Assembly: GCA_911728455.2 (NCBI GenBank)
Contig: OU452234.1
Coordinates: 6,648,549 to 6,712,548 of the forward strand
From: Marthasterias glacialis
Taxonomy: Eukaryota; Echinodermata; Asteroidea; Forcipulatida; Asteriidae
Length of the DNA: 64,000 nucleotides
Direction of reading: 5' to 3'
The notes under the pieces are model-generated. The model searched no databases, was not told the DNA's origin, and saw only the letters and a program-made list of their open reading frames with translations. Below are positions 23,201 to 64,000 of the stretch, piece by piece. The translations under genes were made by a program, and so were the position numbers. Each line of letters begins with the position of its first letter. Within the stretch, counting starts at the first letter, position 1.

Positions 23201-24809
23201 TGTTCATCTTACCTCATATGTTGGTCTCTCTCTAATACGTTCCCATTTTGGTTTCTGTGGCATGACGCGGACTACGGGTGCCATTCCTTGGCTGTATAGC
23301 TTCCCTTGCTTATTCATATTCATGACGTTGATTTTGACCAGTTTGTTCATTGGGCAGCCCTTAATGGCAAAATGGAACCACGACCTGTTAAAATGAATAT
23401 GCAAATCAATAAACAGATCATCTCAAGATTATGACACTGTGTTATTCAAACAGAGCCATAAAACTATGCTGGTTATGATAGAATTGCCTCAATATTTTCC
23501 AAGCCAGCAAACGGGCGACGTTAAAACATGCCATTGTGTAAAATCAAAATACTGGAACAAAGGTTGCCCAGACATTTCACTACTGAGCATGCACAGAGCA
23601 CGCATATATTGTCTAACACTTCGTTTCGCACACACAAAGAAAAAACATGCATATTTTGCCGTTTTCTGGCTTTAGTACCAATCCTATGCCGTAAGTTACG
23701 GCCAAGGTTTTGCAATTCACGGTGCTTGAATTTCACATTTTCTTGGTAGAGAAAACAAAACTCGTGACTCAATAAAAAGAATCTTTGTTTTCTTGGCTTT
23801 GTCAAGTCAGGGTTTCTTTGTGCCAGCGGCACTCTCAAAGAAAAATGATTCCGGCAATTCAGACAAAGTAATCCCGCCGGGGGATGGGAAAAAATGGCAG
23901 CAGCAACTGGTTAAATCATTGTCATAATATGATTCTTGTGTAAGACAATTAAAAACGATAATTGACTCCATTCAGGCTCACAAATAGTGATCTTCAAGGA
24001 AAAAGGTACATGTATACATGCATAGTTTGCCCATAGCCCTTGAAGGTGACTATAACGTCTTGATGAGAACGCCATATTTCATCCATAGACCATACAATAC
24101 TTCATAATGCAGGAAATACAATCAATCTTTTAAGTGCATGTGCAGCAAAATGAATTTTACTTAGTTAAAACAGGGCCCAATATCCCGACTCCGCTTACCA
24201 CAAAATTCAGCGCTTACAGTCACCATTCCCTGCTTACAGAGTTAATGACAAATTTCTGCACTATTAGTGTGAGTAAAGAATACCTCCAATTAAACATGAA
24301 GTATGCATGGGCAGTGCGCAAAAGCAAACACTTATCTGCTACCATAAGCAGAGCCATGAAATTGGGTCCAGGTCACCAGCCATGACATTCACTTAGCTTG
24401 TGACCAGTGTCCTTAAAATTTTGTGATTAAAAACCCATTCATCAAGTCACATTTTCTGTTCGAGAAATTGTGCTTCACATTAGAAAACTCGCTTCTCCTA
24501 CAGACCCCTTCATTTTACTGCCATTTGCCAAAGCTGAGGTCATAATGAGACAGTCTTTTTGACTGAAGCGATGTCACATGCAAAGGATCTGAAAAAAATG
24601 TAGATCTACCTGTTGCCATTTTCAAACTCTGTCCCGCCACAATCTTGTTTGGTCCACACATTGAACTCATAGTCTGATACAGCACATGTGTCTCCAACAC
24701 GTTTCGTACTAGGGTCATCGTCCTCATCGTGGTAGACTCTCTCTACTCGAGCCAAGTTCCCAGAGTCAAACTTCGATGTGAAAAGGAGACCTCCACTTCG
24801 ATACTCCAT
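11088..24809 (-). CDS. AGBL5: Cytosolic carboxypeptidase 5 (tubulin deglutamylase), full coding span in 14 exons
   Basis: M14 zinc metallocarboxypeptidase of the CCP family; known members remove branch-point glutamates from polyglutamylated tubulin in the cytosol and cilia. Joined minus-strand exons (listed separately) encode about 1137-1149 residues against 886 in human CCP5. The N-terminal CCP domain occupies roughly residues 1-238. The catalytic domain starts in exon 5 with the zinc motif HPGE (H247, E250), RGVNLNR near residue 304, the third ligand in DLHGH (H532) and the catalytic Glu in KEGSGR (E594). The extra length is a Ser/Glu-rich insert between the zinc motif and DLHGH (about 100 residues longer than in human) and a long Ser-rich, basic C-terminal tail. 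The start ATG at 24807-24809 gives [10 protein letters not shown], closely matching the vertebrate start. The 3' end is the least certain part. Confidence 0.93.
11691..11754 (-). CDS. AGBL5: AGBL5 exon 13
   Basis: 64-nt exon, acceptor CCCGGCAG, donor AAG|GTGAGAC. Reads [10 protein letters not shown] and QMTLRR across the junction, in phase with exons 12 and 14. No homologue recalled for this tail segment, so support is from splice signals and phase. Confidence 0.6.
11945..12170 (-). mobile_element. LINE 3' end (minus strand) within AGBL5 intron 12
   Basis: Reading the minus strand: AT-rich 3' UTR, then GCAATTCAGCCACTTGGCTG (a short CAGCC/GGCTG hairpin), then TTTTTTAATAAACC and an (AAT)n tail. 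The same arrangement occurs on the plus strand at 35870-36056. Confidence 0.55.
12548..12744 (-). CDS. AGBL5: AGBL5 exon 12 (basic SR/RG-rich segment)
   Basis: 197 nt, acceptor ACCCATAG, donor CCAG|GTGAGG. Encodes a strongly basic run with [19 protein letters not shown] and [14 protein letters not shown]. Human CCP5 also has a basic RRGMK-containing tail, which supports assignment. Could act as a nuclear or microtubule-binding tail (inference). Confidence 0.75.
13203..13545. repeat. Dispersed repeat family E (copy 1)
   Basis: Shares long blocks with 61812-62150: GTCATTCCACTG, AGCCACGCCCACTT, GATTTATGCAAGAAAAGTTT, TCAGAATTAAAA, and the end ACTTACCAACxxxCAACAGG. Non-coding; in AGBL5 intron 11. 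Confidence 0.65.
13687..13805 (-). CDS. AGBL5: AGBL5 exon 11
   Basis: 119 nt, acceptor ACCTATAG, donor CAAG|GTAAAA. Reads [16 protein letters not shown] then [10 protein letters not shown], phase-consistent with neighbours. Confidence 0.65.
15697..15822 (-). CDS. AGBL5: AGBL5 exon 10
   Basis: 126 nt, phase 0 both sides, acceptor CATGCAG, donor ACTG|GTAAGC. Pro/Ser-rich ([14 protein letters not shown]) tail region. Being a multiple of three, it could be skipped without frameshift. Confidence 0.65.
16607..17097 (-). CDS. AGBL5: AGBL5 exon 9 (His/Ser/Pro-rich tail)
   Basis: 491 nt, acceptor TTACTCTGCAG, donor TTAC|GTGAGT. Starts [14 protein letters not shown], then low-complexity S, H and P sequence, ending with a helix-like [18 protein letters not shown] segment. 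Divergent from the vertebrate tail but in phase. Confidence 0.75.
17636..17775. repeat. Minisatellite, 45-bp unit, about 2.8 copies
   Basis: ACAAAACCATGAGCA begins at 17654, 17699 and 17744, exact 45-bp spacing, in the AGBL5 intron just 3' of exon 8. Confidence 0.85.
17782..17957 (-). CDS. AGBL5: AGBL5 exon 8
   Basis: 176 nt, acceptor CATCTAG, donor CGAG|GTTAGT. Its end reads [13 protein letters not shown], closely matching the conserved KVTHRVLGPVRE patch in human CCP5. The rest is Ser/Asn-rich linker. Confidence 0.85.
18304..18655. mobile_element. TTAACCA-end element, inverted copy
   Basis: Reverse-complement relative of 8526-9131, sharing CAATGGTGGAAGCCTCTCAA and the TTAACCAGTCGTCGCTGG-like end. 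It lies in AGBL5 intron 7. Confidence 0.55.
18711..18895 (-). CDS. AGBL5: AGBL5 exon 7 (end of catalytic domain)
   Basis: 185 nt, acceptor TTTTAG, donor CAAG|GTTTGT. Encodes [18 protein letters not shown], then [13 protein letters not shown], matching VGRAMAIAALDM and LRAWMLKHVRNSRG of human CCP5. Confidence 0.93.
19130..19265 (-). CDS. AGBL5: AGBL5 exon 6
   Basis: 136 nt, acceptor TTTCCAG, donor GAG|GTAGGC. Encodes [12 protein letters not shown] across the junction, [13 protein letters not shown] and HFEE, matching the human [12 protein letters not shown] segment. Confidence 0.95.
19586..20700 (-). CDS. AGBL5: AGBL5 exon 5 (catalytic core)
   Basis: Large 1115-nt exon, acceptor CCTTTAAAG, donor ACAG|GTATGT. 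Contains RVHPGETP (zinc H247/E250), [14 protein letters not shown], a long Ser/Glu insert (about residues 338-512), [18 protein letters not shown] (H532) and [10 protein letters not shown] (E594). All expected active-site residues are intact. Confidence 0.97.
21484..21516. repeat. (TG)n microsatellite
   Basis: Near-pure TG run with two interruptions, in AGBL5 intron 4. Confidence 0.9.
21683..21860 (-). CDS. AGBL5: AGBL5 exon 4
   Basis: 178 nt, acceptor CCTCCACAG, donor AGA|GTAAGA. Encodes [25 protein letters not shown] and HKFKGKR, near-identical to human CCP5. Confidence 0.96.
22226..22389 (-). CDS. AGBL5: AGBL5 exon 3
   Basis: 164 nt, acceptor TCCCTACAG, donor CAAG|GTATGT. Encodes [16 protein letters not shown] and [12 protein letters not shown]; matches the AFCYPFSYSDCQ segment of human CCP5. 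Confidence 0.95.
23213..23384 (-). CDS. AGBL5: AGBL5 exon 2
   Basis: 172 nt, acceptor TTTTAACAG, donor GAG|GTAAGA. Encodes [29 protein letters not shown] and [12 protein letters not shown], matching the vertebrate N-domain. Confidence 0.96.
23485..23914. mobile_element. TTAACCA-end element, 5'-incomplete copy
   Basis: Same-strand relative of 8526-9131 with GGTTTTGCAATTCACGGTGC and TCTTGGCTTTGTCAAGTCAG blocks, ending GGCAGCAGCAACTGGTTAA. It lies in AGBL5 intron 1. Confidence 0.6.
24174..24368. mobile_element. MITE, GGCCCAATT family, CAG flanks
   Basis: 195 bp with inverted ends (GGCCCAAT / ATTGGGTC) and CAG on both sides (24171-24173, 24369-24371), consistent with a 3-bp CWG target duplication. 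It lies in AGBL5 intron 1. Confidence 0.7.
24610..24809 (-). CDS. AGBL5: AGBL5 exon 1 (start codon)
   Basis: Begins [20 protein letters not shown] (human [20 protein letters not shown]), then a D/E-rich linker, [11 protein letters not shown] and FENGNR. Donor ACAG|GTAGAT. The ATG agrees exactly with the vertebrate start. The 5' UTR may be spliced; it was not resolved. Confidence 0.95.
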
Positions 24810-25636
24810 CTCAAGAAGTGCAAGTTGCCAGTAGAAACAAGGTGGTTACACATGTATGACTTCCATTCTTCTCTGTGTATACTAAAGCATTAACAAGAAA
24901 TAGCTTTTACAATGAATTCATGGTAACAAGAGGACTACCAATGCAAGTTTTTATTTACTGCCCAGTAAAAATTAGCCCTTTCCTTTTCAATACAAGATTT
25001 CCTGTTCTATTTTCATTCATTTCTTCCGTATTTTTTTTTTTTCGAAGTTCTTATGCCTCAACATTTTAAAAGATTTAGAATTGAAAGAAAAATGAAAATT
25101 TCTCTTTATCTCAGATAAGTAGGCTTAACGTAAAATTAAAAATATAATAAAAAATTCTGGTCATAGATGCCTAAACTTGCCCCAGGCATTCCAGGCATTA
25201 AGTCAGAACGTTGAAGCAGAATTTTACAAAAATGCATTCAAAAATATTTATCAAAAAGCTAGTAATAGCTTAAGAAATTGATCACGTATCCTGGAAATAC
25301 TGAAATTGCAACTACAAATCAGTCGTAGCTACAAATAACAAAGAAAAAAGTGTTTCTTTTGAGAATTTTAACATATATTAACATAAATATTAGGACTATT
25401 TTGAATTGTGTCCCCCGTCTTCTTCTATGGCCGTCCATTGAATTAACGTTGCAGCGCATGTTTGCAGCTAGCGTTATTCGAATGGAACAAGCATTTTTAC
25501 TCGGACTTGTCCATGGGAGTTTTCACAAATTCGCATCAGATTTTCACTAATTTGCAGCCCCCAAATGATCGTGAGTACTAGTGAAGCCCCATAAGTTCGT
25601 CTTTGACATTTGGAGAAGGAGGTAGGCGCTGTTCTT
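24810..25636. other. AGBL5 upstream region
   Basis: 5' flank or 5' UTR of AGBL5. T-rich and AT-rich, no TATA box that I can assign. A short inverted pair around 25560-25650 includes GGAG/CTCC words, but no promoter element is convincing. Confidence 0.3.
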
Positions 25637-25645
25637 GATATTTTG

Positions 25646-26490
25646 TAGCCCCACAAGTGTGGCAAGGATTTTTGACATCGGTTGAATCCTTAGCCACACG
25701 TCCAAGCCTATCTTTTGTGCAGCTCGTCCCCCAATCCGCCGCACCGAAACCTAACGGGTGCGGCGCTGGATTTTAACCAACTAAATGTGTCCACGTACCT
25801 CTTAGCTTCCCTCCGGTACTTTGGCTGTTGAAGTTACTAACCTTATTAAGGGCAAATAATCATTTGAATTTTGCTCAAAATTAATCCACACAAATAGACA
25901 TCGGCTAGCGATCGGGGCCATTTTGATTACCCAGAATGCAATGCCATCACGAAGTCACGAGAGTGCAAAAACAATTCAGCGGCTGTTTCACGTGACAGCT
26001 ACAGCTAATGAAACAGCTAATGAAACAGCTTGGAATACAAAATGCATGGAGTCAGAAAAAGTGCATGCACCAAATCTATGCATGGCATCGGTTGCATGCA
26101 CGCATAGTTTGGTACTTGCACTTTTTCTGACTCCATTCTGAAATTGTTTTTATACTCTTGCGCCACACGTGATTTCGTGATGGCATTGCATTCTGGGTAA
26201 TCAAAATGGCCCCGATCGCTAGCCGATATCTATTTGTGTGGAGTAATTTTGAGCAAAATTCAAATGATTAATAATTGCCCTTAATATAGGTTAGTAACTT
26301 CAACAGCCAAAGTACAGGAGGGAAGCTAAGAGGTACGTGGACACATTTAGTTGGTTAAAATCCAGCGCCGCACCCATTAGGTTTCAGTGCGGCGGATTGG
26401 GGGACGAGCTGCACAAAAGGTAGGCTTGGACGTGTGGCTAAGGATTCAACCGATGTCAAAAATCCTTGCCACACTACACTAGTGGGGCTA
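25646..26490. mobile_element. 845-bp foldback (palindromic) DNA transposon with 9-bp target duplication
   Basis: Nearly the whole element is an inverted repeat: the left arm starts TAGCCCCAC and the right arm ends GTGGGGCTA, and they match inward through GGCAAGGATT, the GCGGCGCTGG block and AATGCAATGCCATCACGAA to a small centre near 26085. Differences are a 5-bp indel near the ends and an extra segment of about 65 bp in the left arm (25984-26050). The direct repeat GATATTTTG flanks it at 25637-25645 and 26491-26499. Long terminal inverted repeats with a 9-bp duplication resemble Mutator-like elements; no transposase is present. Confidence 0.85.
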
Positions 26491-26499
26491 GATATTTTG

Positions 26500-27704
26500 T
26501 AAAGTGTATGGCATGATTTTGGCCGACTTTTGTTTCAATTTCATATTTTTGGCATTACTCTTCCTGGGGCGTTAGTGTACGAGAGAGGGAGTACTTAACG
26601 CCCCCCCCCCCCAGTTACTGGGTCTAAGTTAGGCCATATTATTATTCTACTCCTCAAAATTCATCATTTGCTACTCAAAATATTCCATGGATATAAAGTG
26701 ACAGCCGGCTACGGCATTTTAGCCAATTTTTAGTCTAAATATTTTGTTATGATTGACAAAAAATGCTGAACAAAATCGTTCCCTAATTTATGACAACACA
26801 TGATTATCAATCATTATTTTATCAATATGAATTCTAACGTACTTAACTTAGACCGTCTAGATGTCTGTCATGCTGTTGATAATGATATGACATTTAATAA
26901 TCATGCACGATTCGAATGCAATTTTTCAATGTCTCCCTCTGAAGGACAAATACCACATCTTACCTTGAGCTTGAATGCACACAATATGTAAAACTACTAC
27001 ATTTTTAAATAAATTAAAAATTGCATTCCATTGTTTTTTCCGCAAAATAGGAGCGATGACAGAACCACGGCGAGCAACCCCCGGGTGGTGAAAACAAACT
27101 GTTAGCAACTGTCATGTGACTCAATTTGAGCTCAATGATTGGTCAGCATAGATAGTGTTTTACAACTTGTAGTTGATGATTTTATTTTGGCCAAAAGGGC
27201 TGGGCGGGGTTAATGCCGAGAATTACGGAGGGAACATCGAATGCGATTTTATTCTTGATATGAAATTTTTTTGTGTGTATATATACGGCCTTCAACTCCC
27301 ATTTTGGAAGAGTTGTTATCGTATTGTACATTAAAGCTGGTTAGGTCGTTGAATAGAGCTATTTCTCCACACTACAGGCACGGCTGCCATGCTTCAATTT
27401 TACTTGAAATCCTTTGATCCTTGAGGTAACTTATTTATCTAGTGTGGAACAAGTATGTTTTATCTCATTTAACCACTAAAATACCAGTGCTGAATTTTTG
27501 GATTAGGCTTATGAAACCATAGAGTATATCTTCATCATGGTCAAATATGGGTGGACGGACAGTTTGCTTCTTCCACACGTTTCTCAATATTTCTTTTTAG
27601 TCCCTTCGAAAGAAAAAACACTAAGCCGAGATGTAAGTGGTTTTAAGGAGGAGCTCGGAGGCAAATGGATGAGGCACAGGGCTCGCCTTCACACACTGTC
27701 ACTG
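26500..27704. other. Intergenic between AGBL5 and ARFGEF
   Basis: No gene seen. A C10 homopolymer lies near 26601 and a CCAAT-type GATTGGTCAG near 27138. Short frames are random. Confidence 0.3.
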
Positions 27705-27858
27705 CACTAAGATTCATCTTAAGATGAGTTGTATAATATTTGCCACAGTGATTTGGACATCACACTTTGCCGAGCAACTAAGTTTGGCACACAATCTTAA
27801 GATAAATTTTAGTTCCTGAGAAGAGCAATCTTCGCTCTTTGTGAAATAGAGCCCACTC
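27705..27858. repeat. Degraded family F MITE
   Basis: Contains AAGATTCATCTTAAGATGAG near one end and CTTTGTGAAATAGAGCCC at the other, as in the better-preserved family F copies at 40028 and 62687. Confidence 0.45.
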
Positions 27859-28139
27859 AGGAGGCACCTTGGTCTTGTGAAAGCGGATTCCATGATTCCT
27901 TCAAATTCCATGAATCAATCCTGTTGGTTGTTGCTGTATTATTTTCCCACTTTGCCTACTCTTTGGAATAATGTGACAAATATCACTACTGCCGGGCCGT
28001 TTTTCTGCAGTCGTAATGATTTTCCGTGGGAAATTTTGTTTGTTTGAATGATTCGATTCCAAAAAGGGAATCCTGAAAAAAACAATTGGAAAACATTTTC
28101 GAGGATGGCAATTCCGAACTGCAGAAAAAAATTACTGCC

Positions 28140-28583
28140 GAGTCGGCTTTACAAGTAATGGAGGATAGGAGGGGAGGGAAACACAACACGTGTCTATGAG
28201 GCATGTGTCGCCGAGTGTGGGGATCGGCGGGAGGGGGCGGTGCTGCCTTGTGCTGTTGGTAAGCGCATGCCGAAAAGATCACAAGAAGAAGAGAAAAACA
28301 CGTAGTGATTGAACGCCCTCTGACGCTAAAAGTTGGCCACGCTGGTCGGTTCTACGTGTTTGCAAACTTTCACTGGTATCTACAACATATCAACCGTTTA
28401 ATAATAACAATACCGAGTACCAGGGCCGGTATGTGTGGGATAGGTTAACTTGAGTGACAAACCTGCTGAACATAATGTCGTACGCGACGTGAAATAAGCT
28501 GCAAATTAAAGTCATTTCCTTGAAATCTTCAATGTGTGTCCAACATTCAGTAGCTTATTTCAGTAGATGTGATAGTATCTGAG
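28140..28583 (+). promoter_or_regulatory. Possible ARFGEF promoter and 5' UTR
   Basis: The only locally G+C-rich part of the intergenic region, with a GGGGGCGG GC-box-like word near 28236, lies 350 bp upstream of the ARFGEF start codon. No TATA box is evident. In-frame codons upstream of the ATG at 28584 include no other ATG back to the stop at 28566. Position-based inference only. Confidence 0.3.
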
Positions 28584-62523
<33,940 letters not shown>

Positions 62524-62758
62524 GTAGGAACAACAAATTTATCCTGGAAATATTTCAAGAAAATAAAAAACGCTAACCTTTCTGATGGACATTTGTTAAT
62601 TGGAGAATTTGGGGAAAGCAGGGCGGCAGCAGAGTCATTGGGTTAAGCTATTTATCTCAGAACTATATTCAATGTAAAACTACCTGGGCTTGATTTCACA
62701 AAGAGTTAAGATTGATCTTAAGTGCATATCAATCTTAATAGCTAAGCGTGATGTCACA

Positions 62759-62933
62759 TTAATAAATACCTAGGACAGTTTGTGGATTCTGATTGGTCAA
62801 AACGTGATCACGTGGGGGTGTATTAACGCCGATATAAAGACCGGCTAACAAAACAAGAAAGTATCGCCGAGAAAGAAAAGTTACAAAATGGACGATTTTA
62901 GCCGTTTATTTCGTTAAAAAGGTATTTATTAAT
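62759..62933. mobile_element. Inserted element with ATTAATAAATACCT ends
   Basis: TTAATAAATACCTAGG at the left is inverted as AGGTATTTATTAAT at 62920-62933. The interior has GATTGGTCA and a CACGTG-like word. It abuts the palindrome that follows. Confidence 0.6.
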
Positions 62934-63097
62934 GGGAATAACAGTGCGAGGACCCGGTCTTCACTGCTTGGTAATGACCTTGGGTGGTGGCTGGCCGCTG
63001 TTAACGACCGCGCCTCCGGCTTGGTCGTTAACAGCGGCCAGCCACCACCCCGGTCATTACCAAGCAGTGAAGACCGGGTCCTCGCACTGTTATTCCC
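62934..63097. repeat. 164-bp near-perfect palindrome
   Basis: Arms of about 76 bp starting GGGAATAACAGTGCGAGG and ending CCTCGCACTGTTATTCCC, with one or two unpaired bases and a tip of about 12 bases near 63010. Predicted to form an extremely stable hairpin in RNA, and a cruciform in DNA. Confidence 0.95.
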
Positions 63098-63518
63098 TAA
63101 GTACAAACTACTATGGTAATATTGACAACTCATCTTAAGATGAATCTTAGTGCTTTGTGAAATCAGCCCCTGGTATGTCTGGTGTTATCTGCTCCTCAAA
63201 GTCTTTCTATTGCCGAGGTTATGAACGGCACATTATGAATGAACTGTGATTTATTAGCTGGGATGTGATGTCAATGGTCAACTAGGAATTTGAAACAACA
63301 ATTTTGAGATTTCAAGCTTGTATGAACAGCAAATTGATTGTAGGAAACCGTTCCAGAAAAAAATTTGATAAACAAAATTTGTCAAGGCTGAAGTTTATTG
63401 AAGTGCAATATCAACTGATGAAATCTGTAAGTTTAAGACACATTGATGTTAGTCTGAAATAAGGGATAAAGTGAAATATGTTGTGATTTGTTTTTGGCCC
63501 TCACTGATTTATGATAAA

Positions 63519-64000
63519 GCTCTGGACTCAAGTTCTGGTGTTGTCACAAGTGTGGTCGGGTTGGCATAGTGGTATCTTTCCTCGCCTTCCACCTCTAAGA
63601 CCCTGGTTCGAATCCCGCTGGGGGAACTAGATGTGGATTGATTTTTCAGTCCCTACCTGACTGTGTGGGTTTTCTCCTTGGAATCATTCTCTGGGGGTTT
63701 TCCTCCCATATCTAAAACTGAAACTTTCTTCCTTGCCTTCTCTAATGGAGCTCTTGGCTAGTATAGTGATTAAGTTTGATTTCTGAGAATCCTTGGCTTC
63801 ACAACCAGAATTAATAATAAATAAAGTGGGTTGAGGTCCCAGTCATAGCACTTTCGTCCTTAAACAAGACACTTGACCATAACTGCTTCATGACGGAACA
63901 TGAAGTAGTAGGTCCCATATGTTGTTCAATGCACATAAAAGAATTCCTTACACTTATTACCCCTGTGTTTCTGGTGTAGTTGGTTGCAGTCTACACCACA
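63519..64000 (+). mobile_element. tRNA-derived SINE family A, split by a family B SINE, running off the window
   Basis: The head remnant TGGACTCAAGTTCTGGTG at 63522 and the continuation GTGGGTTGAGGTCCCAGTCA at 63826 are contiguous in intact copies. Body words continue to the window edge (TAGGTCCCATATGTTGT). Confidence 0.7.
63550..63825 (+). mobile_element. tRNA-derived SINE family B (complete) inserted in family A
   Basis: Head GTCGGGTTGGCATAGTGGTA, B-box GGTTCGAATCC, body TCTCTGGGGGTTTTCCTCCC and AAAACTGAAACTTTC, tail GGCTTCACAACCAGAATTAA then (AATAAA)n. GTGG is present on both sides, suggesting a short target duplication. Confidence 0.8.

Larger units (their letters stand above)
62687..63169. 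mobile_element. MITE family F interrupted by further elements
   Basis: Outer ends GGCTTGATTTCACAAAGAG and CTTTGTGAAATCAGCC, CTG on both sides (62684-62686, 63170-63172). The uninterrupted copy at 40028 is 137 bp; here about 340 bp of foreign sequence (62759-63097) lies inside. Confidence 0.75.

Noticed and set aside
25923..26141. Plus-strand frame in the intergenic region
   Set aside because: It spans the centre of the foldback element and depends on palindrome sequence.
27986..28282. 98-residue minus-strand frame near the ARFGEF promoter
   Set aside because: No similarity, no splice context, and low-complexity P-rich stretch from a G-rich promoter strand.
62906..63138. Overlapping frames on both strands with similar protein words
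   Set aside because: The similarity of the two strands is produced by the 164-bp palindrome.

Overview
This is a eukaryotic genomic window carrying intron-rich genes buried in dispersed repeats. There are no bacterial features. Two genes are clearly identifiable by protein similarity. AGBL5 (CCP5, cytosolic carboxypeptidase 5) lies on the minus strand between about 11.1 and 24.8 kb, in 14 recognisable coding exons. An ARFGEF1/2-type gene (BIG, a brefeldin-A-inhibited ARF guanine nucleotide exchange factor) lies on the plus strand from 28.6 kb to beyond the right edge, in 31 visible coding exons. A short terminal exon of a third, unidentified gene with a very acidic C-terminal tail ends at position 264 (plus strand). 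Exon boundaries were read by hand from GT-AG signals, phase continuity and remembered human homologues; all internal junctions join in frame.

The single BIG gene matching both vertebrate paralogues, the intron sizes of a few hundred bases to a few kb, and the many tRNA-headed SINEs and short palindromic DNA elements suggest a marine invertebrate deuterostome, possibly an echinoderm such as a sea star. This is inference, not proof.

Layout. 1-264: last exon of the acidic-tail gene. 265-11,087: gene-poor, with 3' UTRs of two convergent genes, MITEs, a tRNA-SINE, a LINE 3' relic and an 80-bp minisatellite. 11,088-24,809: AGBL5 on the minus strand. 24,810-28,583: head-to-head intergenic region containing an 845-bp, nearly full-length palindromic transposon with a 9-bp target duplication. 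28,584-64,000: ARFGEF on the plus strand, with introns holding SINEs, MITEs, several near-perfect palindromes, LINE relics and local tandem repeats.

Function. AGBL5 trims glutamate branch points from polyglutamylated tubulin and so affects cilia and axonemes. BIG/ARFGEF activates class I ARF GTPases at the trans-Golgi and endosomes. The two genes are divergently arranged, but nothing in the sequence proves co-regulation. I saw no new enzymatic or defence system. The unusual content is in the repeats: the long palindromes, nested MITEs with 3-bp CWG flanks, and a tRNA-derived element bounded by direct repeats.
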